Assembly (NCBI GenBank): GCA_016214855.1
Contig: JACRMT010000004.1
Span: forward strand, 620,001-684,000
Direction of reading: 5' to 3'
Length of the DNA stretch: 64,000 bases
Origin: Nitrospirota bacterium
Lineage (GTDB): Bacteria; Nitrospirota; Thermodesulfovibrionia; Thermodesulfovibrionales; UBA6898
Every line of letters begins with the position of its first letter. Position 1 is the stretch's first letter. A model generated the notes under the pieces. That model did not search any database. It saw only the letters and a program-made list of their open reading frames with translations, and was not told the origin of the DNA. Below are positions 59,419 to 64,000 of the stretch, piece by piece. Made by a program: the position numbers and the translations under genes.

Positions 59419-60483
59419 ATGAAGGCTCTCATACTCAGCGGCGGCAAAGGCACACGGCTCAGGCCCCTCACCTATTCAGGCGCAAAACAGCTCGTTCCTG
59501 TTGCCAACAGACCAATCCTCTTTTACTGCATAGATAACATCGTCAATGCAGGGATCAGGGAGATCGGCATTGTGATCTCTCCTGAAACCGGCGACGAGAT
59601 CAGGGAAACGGTCGGCAATGGCAAGACGTGGGGGGCAAGGATAACCTATATCCTGCAGGATAAGCCGGCAGGGCTTGCCCATGCAGTAAAAATTTCCAGG
59701 GGCTTTCTGAAAAACTCGTCTTTTGTGATGTACCTCGGCGACAATCTGATCGGCACAGATATCAGAAAGTTCGTACTGGATTTCGAAAAGAAGCGGTCAG
59801 ATGCGCTTATCCTCCTTAAGGCGGTCGAGAACCCCAGGCAGTTCGGTGTTGCCGATGTGGCGAAGAACGGGACCATTCTCCGGCTTATCGAGAAGCCTGA
59901 AAATCCTCCTTCGAACCTTGCACTTGTCGGCGTCTATATTTTCGCCTCACGGATCCACAAAGCTATTGACAGGATCAAGCCTTCGACCCGCGGAGAGCTT
60001 GAGATCACTGATGCAATCCAGGAGCTTATCACCATGGGCCATCAGGTGAAGAGCTTTACCCTTAAAGACTGGTGGCTCGATACCGGGAAAAAAGATGACC
60101 TGCTCACCGCAAATGCCATTGTTCTCGATGAGTGGGGGCGGAAAAAGATCGAGGGGACCATAGACAGGGCTTCGAAGATCCTCGGCCGGGTGTCCCTCGG
60201 CAGGAATTCGAGCATCAAGGCAAGCACACTCCGCGGACCGGTTGTCATCGGAGAGAACACGGTCGTTGAAAATTCTTTTATCGGCCCGCATACCAGCATC
60301 GGCGATAATGCCAGGATCATCAACTCCTCGATAGAGCATTCGGTGATCCTGAGCGGAAGCGAGATCATCGATGTGGAGAGAATGGAAGAGAGCCTCATCG
60401 GCAGGCGTGTCCGCGTCCTCAAGAACCACCGTCACAAGGCCCTCCGCCTCATGGTAGGCGACGACTCGACCGTAGAAGTGTAA
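59419..60483 (+). CDS. Glucose-1-phosphate thymidylyltransferase, long form (RmlA/StrD type)
   Basis: The protein has 354 residues. The nucleotidyltransferase signature is ALILSGGKGTRLRPLTYSGA, with the metal-binding region FVMYLGDNLIGTDI. The C-terminal 110 residues form a left-handed beta-helix of hexapeptide repeats (VVIGENTVVENSFIGPHTSI), so it is the long form found in StrD-type and archaeal enzymes. It makes dTDP-glucose (or another NDP-sugar) for deoxysugars. No other rml gene is nearby, so the pathway cannot be given. Confidence 0.93.
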   Translation: MKALILSGGKGTRLRPLTYSGAKQLVPVANRPILFYCIDNIVNAGIREIGIVISPETGDEIRETVGNGKTWGARITYILQDKPAGLAHAVKISRGFLKNSSFVMYLGDNLIGTDIRKFVLDFEKKRSDALILLKAVENPRQFGVADVAKNGTILRLIEKPENPPSNLALVGVYIFASRIHKAIDRIKPSTRGELEITDAIQELITMGHQVKSFTLKDWWLDTGKKDDLLTANAIVLDEWGRKKIEGTIDRASKILGRVSLGRNSSIKASTLRGPVVIGENTVVENSFIGPHTSIGDNARIINSSIEHSVILSGSEIIDVERMEESLIGRRVRVLKNHRHKALRLMVGDDSTVEV

Positions 60484-60523
60484 CGTCTGGTCAAGCCGTC
60501 CGCACTCGCATTGAAGCGCGGCG

Positions 60524-61417
60524 TTACATCTCCAGCAGCCGCTTCTTGATATCCAGCGCAGCTGTAGCGCCCTCGCCGGCAGCGACCACGACCTGGTCAT
60601 GGCCGCAGAGAGGACCGACAATATAGAGCCCGCTGAGTGATGATTCAAAGTCCCTGTTCACCTGGTATGTGCGGTTGTCAGACTCTTTCTTCAGCTCGAG
60701 GCCGTCAAGAAATTTATCGTTCAGCTTGAATCCGAAATGAGACATCACCATCTCGCAGGGGATGATCGTACCGTCCTCCATCTCAAGGGACTCGACCGCC
60801 TCACCGCCATGGAACCTCTTCGGCCTGCCAACCACGAGGCGAATGCCCTCATCCTTCAGCTCTTCCTTGTAGTCGTCAGGCAGCTTGTCAGTGCAGAGCA
60901 CAAGGGTCATATCCTTTGAGTACATCTCCCTCATGCCCATGGCAAGGTTCGCTGACTTGATCGAATTGCCGATGATCAGCGATCTTTTCCCGGTAAAGTG
61001 GTAGCCGTCGCAATCAATGCAGGTCACAACAGTCTTTGCGAAGAACTTATAGATATTCTCAATGTCAGGGATATTCTCTTTGCCGCCTGTGGATACGATC
61101 ACAAATGTCCCGTGATATATCTCACGTTCAGTGCTCACCTCAAAGATACCGCGGTTTTTTTTCACGCTGCCCGCAACACCGCGGACGATCTCAACACCAA
61201 AGCTTGCGGCCTGCTCCATGCCCTGGTCGATGATCTCCTGGCCTGAGATCGCCTTCTGCGTCAGAAAGTTCTCGATGCGCCTTGCAAGCGTTGTTCTGCC
61301 CCCGCCGCGATCGATAAGCAGAACGTTGCGGTTAAACCTGCCGAGATAGATCGCCGCCTGCAGTCCGCCCGGTCCGGCGCCGATGATAATACAGTCGTAT
61401 GTCTTCCGTTCGTCCAT
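60524..61417 (-). CDS. Thioredoxin-reductase-like FAD/NAD(P)H flavoprotein
   Basis: The protein has 297 residues: FAD-binding CIIIGAGPGGLQAAIYLGR at the start, an NAD(P)H site near residue 150, and a redox pair in VVTCIDCDGYHFTG where thioredoxin reductases have CATC. The C-terminal GLYIVGPLCGHDQVVVAAGE fits the family. AGGGAG precedes the ATG. It may serve the glutaredoxin/FtrB thiols or an unknown acceptor. It is ten bases after nth on the same strand. Confidence 0.9.
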   Translation of the reverse strand: MDERKTYDCIIIGAGPGGLQAAIYLGRFNRNVLLIDRGGGRTTLARRIENFLTQKAISGQEIIDQGMEQAASFGVEIVRGVAGSVKKNRGIFEVSTEREIYHGTFVIVSTGGKENIPDIENIYKFFAKTVVTCIDCDGYHFTGKRSLIIGNSIKSANLAMGMREMYSKDMTLVLCTDKLPDDYKEELKDEGIRLVVGRPKRFHGGEAVESLEMEDGTIIPCEMVMSHFGFKLNDKFLDGLELKKESDNRTYQVNRDFESSLSGLYIVGPLCGHDQVVVAAGEGATAALDIKKRLLEM

Positions 61418-61426
61418 GGTATCTCC

Positions 61427-62059
61427 CTATATATTCCGCGACGGACAGATATCTGCCAGCACGCAGTTCTGGTGCATGGGCTTCCGGGCCTGACAGACCG
61501 CCCTGCCGTGCTCGATCAGCATATGCGTGAGGTCACCCCAGTCTGTCTTCGGTGTGATTGCCATAAGGTCTCTCTCGATCTTCACCGGATCTTCGTGCTT
61601 TGTGATCCCCAGCCTGTTCGCAAGACGTTTCACATGCGTGTCTATCGCAATGCCCTCAATGATGCCATAGGCATTATAGAGAACGATATTCGCCGTCTTT
61701 CGGGCAACTCCCGGGAGAAAAATAAGCTCTTCCATGGTCATCGGGACCTTGCCGTGAAATTGATCCAACACCATTCTTGCCGAGGCCTGAATATTTTTCG
61801 CCTTGTTATTGTAGAAGTTCACAGAGCTTACGTCATTTCTGAACTGATCGGGGTCAGCCTCCGCGAAATCCCTGATCGCCTTATATTTCTGAAATAGACC
61901 CTTTGTCAGCCTGTTCACCTGCAGATCGGTCGACTGAGCAGAAAGGATCGTCGCAACAAGGAGTTGAAAGGGATCCTTGAACTGTAAGGCACATCTGAGA
62001 ACAGGATACTCCTTCCTGAGCCGCCTTATGATCACTGCCATATGCTTCCTGTTTTCCAT
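61427..62059 (-). CDS. nth: Endonuclease III (DNA glycosylase/AP lyase)
   Basis: The protein has 210 residues and excises oxidised pyrimidines. The helix-hairpin-helix with catalytic Lys is LPGVARKTANIVLYNAYG and the catalytic Asp is in IAIDTHVKRLANRLG. The C-terminal cluster loop reads VCQARKPMHQNCVLADICP, where the family pattern is C-x6-C-x2-C-x5-C; the second Cys is replaced by His. The [4Fe-4S] cluster may use His or be incomplete. GGGGAG precedes the ATG. Confidence 0.94.
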   Translation of the reverse strand: MENRKHMAVIIRRLRKEYPVLRCALQFKDPFQLLVATILSAQSTDLQVNRLTKGLFQKYKAIRDFAEADPDQFRNDVSSVNFYNNKAKNIQASARMVLDQFHGKVPMTMEELIFLPGVARKTANIVLYNAYGIIEGIAIDTHVKRLANRLGITKHEDPVKIERDLMAITPKTDWGDLTHMLIEHGRAVCQARKPMHQNCVLADICPSRNI

Positions 62060-62121
62060 ATCGTCTCCCCTGAGTAGCCTGATCTAACCCATTATAACAG
62101 AGCTTCAGCTGCACAAAAAAA

Positions 62122-62149
62122 TTGACAATGTTCATATTTCTGGTAGAAT
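62122..62149 (+). promoter_or_regulatory. Sigma-70 promoter of the ferritin-like gene
   Basis: TTGACA and TAGAAT are separated by 16 bases, 41 bases before the ATG at 62,191, which itself follows AAAGGAGG. It is the best-matching sigma-70 promoter in the window. Confidence 0.8.
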
Positions 62150-62190
62150 GAAGACATAATTCGTCTTATTTTCGAATCAAAGGAGGCCGT

Positions 62191-62628
62191 ATGAAAAAAA
62201 AGAAACCTGCAGATGTCTCAAAAGGGCTGATCAAGGTCCTGAAGGACTGGCAGCATCTTGAAGATGAATCGATCAGCCATGCCGAAGCCGCGATCAAAAA
62301 GACCAAAAATAAGCTGGTGAAGATGACCATGGAGATGATCAAACACGATTCGCAGAAGCACAGGGTCATGCAGCAGCTTCTTATCGACAGTCTTACCAAA
62401 GAATCACTCGTGCTGGAACCTGAAGAGCTTGCCGGCCTTTCCGAAGGTCTGAACAAGCATCTTGCAGCTGAAGCAAAGACCCTTGAGCTTGCAGACAAGG
62501 CTCTTCAGAACAGCGAACTGTTCGTAACACGCTATATTCTCTCCTATCTGATCGCTGACGAACAGAAGCACCACGCGCTGCTGAGCAAGCTGAACGAACT
62601 GAAGAGGGCGGTCGTTTTCGTAACATAG
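62191..62628 (+). CDS. Ferritin-like four-helix protein
   Basis: The protein has 145 residues, all alpha, Lys/Glu-rich. Candidate metal ligands repeat along the helices: DWQHLEDESISHAEAA, KHDSQKHRVMQ, HLAAEAKTLELAD and IADEQKHHALLSKL. The E...E-x2-H spacing fits the ferritin/rubrerythrin-like superfamily, with no rubredoxin domain. Likely cytoplasmic iron or peroxide handling. The cytochrome gene follows after 29 bases. Confidence 0.8.
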   Translation: MKKKKPADVSKGLIKVLKDWQHLEDESISHAEAAIKKTKNKLVKMTMEMIKHDSQKHRVMQQLLIDSLTKESLVLEPEELAGLSEGLNKHLAAEAKTLELADKALQNSELFVTRYILSYLIADEQKHHALLSKLNELKRAVVFVT

Positions 62629-62657
62629 AATCCATCAAAAAAAAGAGGAGTCACCCT

Positions 62658-63173
62658 ATGAAAACCATAACAATAATCATGGTCATCGGCATGGTCCTTG
62701 GACTTTTCTCTCTTGCATTTGCGATCCACGAGACCATTCCGGCCGAAACACAGCTTATGCTCCCGGCTGCCAACGCGGTCAAGGTGTACGAATATATAAC
62801 CAAAAGCAGCCCCTATACGCGCTGGGACTTGTGGCCGGGCAGACAGAAGATGTATCCCGGCACACAGCCGCACGGCGACTTTCTGACAACCTATGTAAAT
62901 GACACCGGAATGTTCGGCTTGAGAAAGAAAACGGGGACCATGCCGGAAGGCACGATCATCGCCAAGGAAAACTATGGAACTGACAGGAAGTTTAATGCAC
63001 TCTCGGTCATGTACAAGATCAAGGGCTACAACCCTGCTGCTTCTGACTGGTTCTGGGCAAAGTATGACAAAGACGGTAATGTCCTTGCTTCAGGACGGGC
63101 AGATGCATGCATCAAATGTCACGAAAAGAAAAAAGACAATGACTTCGTCTTCACGGGTGATCTGAAGAAATAG
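62658..63173 (+). CDS. Cytochrome P460-family protein
   Basis: The protein has 171 residues: a signal peptide (about 1-22, ending SLAFA), the P460-type beta domain (SPYTRWDLWPGRQKMYPGTQ, KENYG, MYKIKGYNPAASDWFWAKYD) and one heme-binding CIKCH near residue 157. It should be periplasmic. Known members oxidise hydroxylamine or detoxify nitrogen oxides; most in this family are untested. GAGGAG precedes the ATG. Confidence 0.88.
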   Translation: MKTITIIMVIGMVLGLFSLAFAIHETIPAETQLMLPAANAVKVYEYITKSSPYTRWDLWPGRQKMYPGTQPHGDFLTTYVNDTGMFGLRKKTGTMPEGTIIAKENYGTDRKFNALSVMYKIKGYNPAASDWFWAKYDKDGNVLASGRADACIKCHEKKKDNDFVFTGDLKK

Positions 63174-63264
63174 GGTCCATGATACAGGTCATAGTAACAG
63201 AGCGTGATCCGCATTATGCTGTAAGAGGATAGCGCAAACAATTTGATCATCACAAGGAGGAACC

Positions 63265-63486
63265 ATGTTAGAGAAAGTTCAGGCAGCTTTAGACCAGATC
63301 AGACCCATGCTCCAGAGAGACGGCGGAGACGCCCAGCTCGTGGAGGTAACTCCGGATGGAGTGGTAAAGCTTAAACTTGTCGGTGCGTGCGGTCATTGCC
63401 CCATGTCGCAGATGACGCTCAAGATGGGCATAGAAAAGAGGCTTAAGGAACAGCTGCCGGAGATCAAAGAAGTAATCTCCGTATAA
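63265..63486 (+). CDS. NifU C-terminal-like (Nfu) iron-sulfur scaffold
   Basis: The protein has 73 residues, a single NifU-C domain: [20 protein letters not shown], then the cluster-binding [19 protein letters not shown]. It binds a [4Fe-4S] cluster and passes it to target proteins. AAGGAGG precedes the ATG. Nothing is seen in the 63,174-63,264 gap. Confidence 0.93.
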   Translation: MLEKVQAALDQIRPMLQRDGGDAQLVEVTPDGVVKLKLVGACGHCPMSQMTLKMGIEKRLKEQLPEIKEVISV

Positions 63487-63521
63487 CGCGCATTTCGTCA
63501 ATGTTCAGAAAGGAGGGTCGT

Positions 63522-63719
63522 ATGATCAAGGTCAAGACCTTTGGGATGGAACTGAAGCCGCTCCAGGCAATGCACGAACTTGCAGAGCTCGATGAGCTGG
63601 TGAATACGTTCATTGCTACAAACAGGATCAAGGATGTTATCTCGGTCTCTGATTCAGCAACAACGGACGACAAGGGTGAAACGATCGGACTTATCCGTGT
63701 TCTTTGTTATGAGATCTGA
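63522..63719 (+). CDS. Small conserved-looking protein of unknown function
   Basis: The protein has 65 residues. AGGAGGG lies four bases before the ATG at 63,522. The sequence (MIKVKTFGMELKPLQAMHEL...) forms an alpha/beta fold with no signal peptide or cysteine cluster except one Cys near the end. It follows the Nfu gene by 35 bases, so co-expression is likely. Not recognised. Confidence 0.65.
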   Translation: MIKVKTFGMELKPLQAMHELAELDELVNTFIATNRIKDVISVSDSATTDDKGETIGLIRVLCYEI

Positions 63720-63807
63720 CCGCAGTATGGTCATTGTTCCGGCATGCAGGCAAGATCAAATCGGATAAGAACAGGGGCACCGGCAGGGAGAAGGCAGATA
63801 AGAAAAC

Positions 63808-63843
63808 GGGAAAGGCCCCCCGGTTAACCAGGGGGCCTTTCCC
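63808..63843 (-). terminator. Rho-independent terminator of the cold-shock gene
   Basis: GGGAAAGGCCCCC and GGGGGCCTTTCCC form a 13-bp perfect stem around CGGTTAACCA; on the minus strand it is followed by GTTTTCTT. It lies seven bases from the stop codon of the cold-shock gene. Confidence 0.85.
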
Positions 63844-63849
63844 GATGTA

Positions 63850-64000
63850 TTACAGCTTGACTACGTTGACTGCCTTGGGACCTTTCGGGCCTTTTTCAGT
63901 ATCAAAGCTCACTTTGTCACCTTCGGCAAGAGTCTTGAACCCGTTGCCCTGAATGGATGTGTGGTGTACAAAAAGTTCACTTCCGTCTTCGCCCGTAATG
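63850..64000 (-). CDS. Cold-shock domain protein (partial)
   Basis: Only the C-terminal 49 residues lie in the window. They contain the RNP2 motif [20 protein letters not shown] and end [13 protein letters not shown], typical of CspA-like RNA chaperones. The start and RNP1 are beyond the right edge. A strong terminator follows. Confidence 0.93.
   Translation of the reverse strand, partial: ITGEDGSELFVHHTSIQGNGFKTLAEGDKVSFDTEKGPKGPKAVNVVKL

Overview
The window reads as one chromosome segment of a Gram-negative, probably anaerobic or microaerophilic bacterium. LPS-type heptose synthesis (gmhA), a LolD/MacB-type exporter, several lipoproteins, sigma-54 enhancer-binding proteins, a ferredoxin:thioredoxin reductase catalytic subunit, QueH, an RseC-type protein and a P460-like cytochrome all occur. 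This mix, together with the hairpin-rich intergenic repeat family, made me think of Nitrospirota or a deltaproteobacterial relative; that is inference, since no rRNA or phylogenetic marker was searched.

Region 1 (1-21,014, almost all on the minus strand) is accessory. After an exporter pair at the left edge come two blocks of large secreted proteins. Each block begins with the same roughly 500-bp control module: a near-perfect 36-bp palindrome, a -24/-12 (sigma-54) promoter about 125 bp further on, and a small NHLP-like gene starting about 30 bp after the predicted transcription start. Block A (6596 to 1882) encodes a 945-aa surface protein, a small secreted protein and a collagen-like protein. 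Block B (19,393 to 6934) encodes an ABC-type binding protein, a GNAT enzyme, a DUF6916-like protein, three tail-collar proteins, a beta-helix protein, a 1483-aa LamG/repeat protein and a second small secreted protein. An NtrC-type activator (19,617-21,014) ends three bases from the block-B palindrome, and a scrap of its 3' end lies beside the block-A palindrome, so the module was duplicated. I propose that this activator drives both blocks.

Region 2 (21,158-26,802) holds surE, an FAD dehydrogenase, pcm and a lipoprotein, followed by a graveyard of toxin-antitoxin fragments: an AbrB antitoxin, a metalloprotease-like membrane gene with a PIN-like N-terminus, a PIN stub, a DUF4258/YgiT pair, a frameshifted antitoxin, and a RelBE-like pair with a frameshifted toxin.

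Region 3 (26,812-43,055) is housekeeping: MoxR/DUF58/transglutaminase, argH, an FN3 lipoprotein, gmhA, ruvCAB, queH, spoIID-like, queA, SPOR, phoH, a PgpH-like HD protein, ybeY and a DgkA-PAP2 fusion. phoH has no ATG, GTG or TTG start; an ACG sits at the right place.

Region 4 (43,039-54,137) is signalling: a hybrid histidine kinase, two tRNA genes (Val, Asp), a PAS kinase with a sigma-54 activator, a receiver/DUF4388/roadblock protein behind its own sigma-54 promoter, a GNAT, a second PAS kinase, a membrane protein, and a glutaredoxin with FtrB.

Region 5 (54,114-64,000) holds DUF523, gpmA, an rseC-like gene, an EF-G paralogue, a secretin-like periplasmic protein, a nucleotidyltransferase, a thioredoxin-reductase-like flavoprotein, endonuclease III, a ferritin-like protein, a P460-like cytochrome, a NifU-like protein and a cold-shock protein. 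The rseC-like gene has an in-frame TGA exactly where the family's first conserved cysteine belongs, followed by a SECIS-like hairpin; it is a candidate selenoprotein and the best single-gene find in the window.
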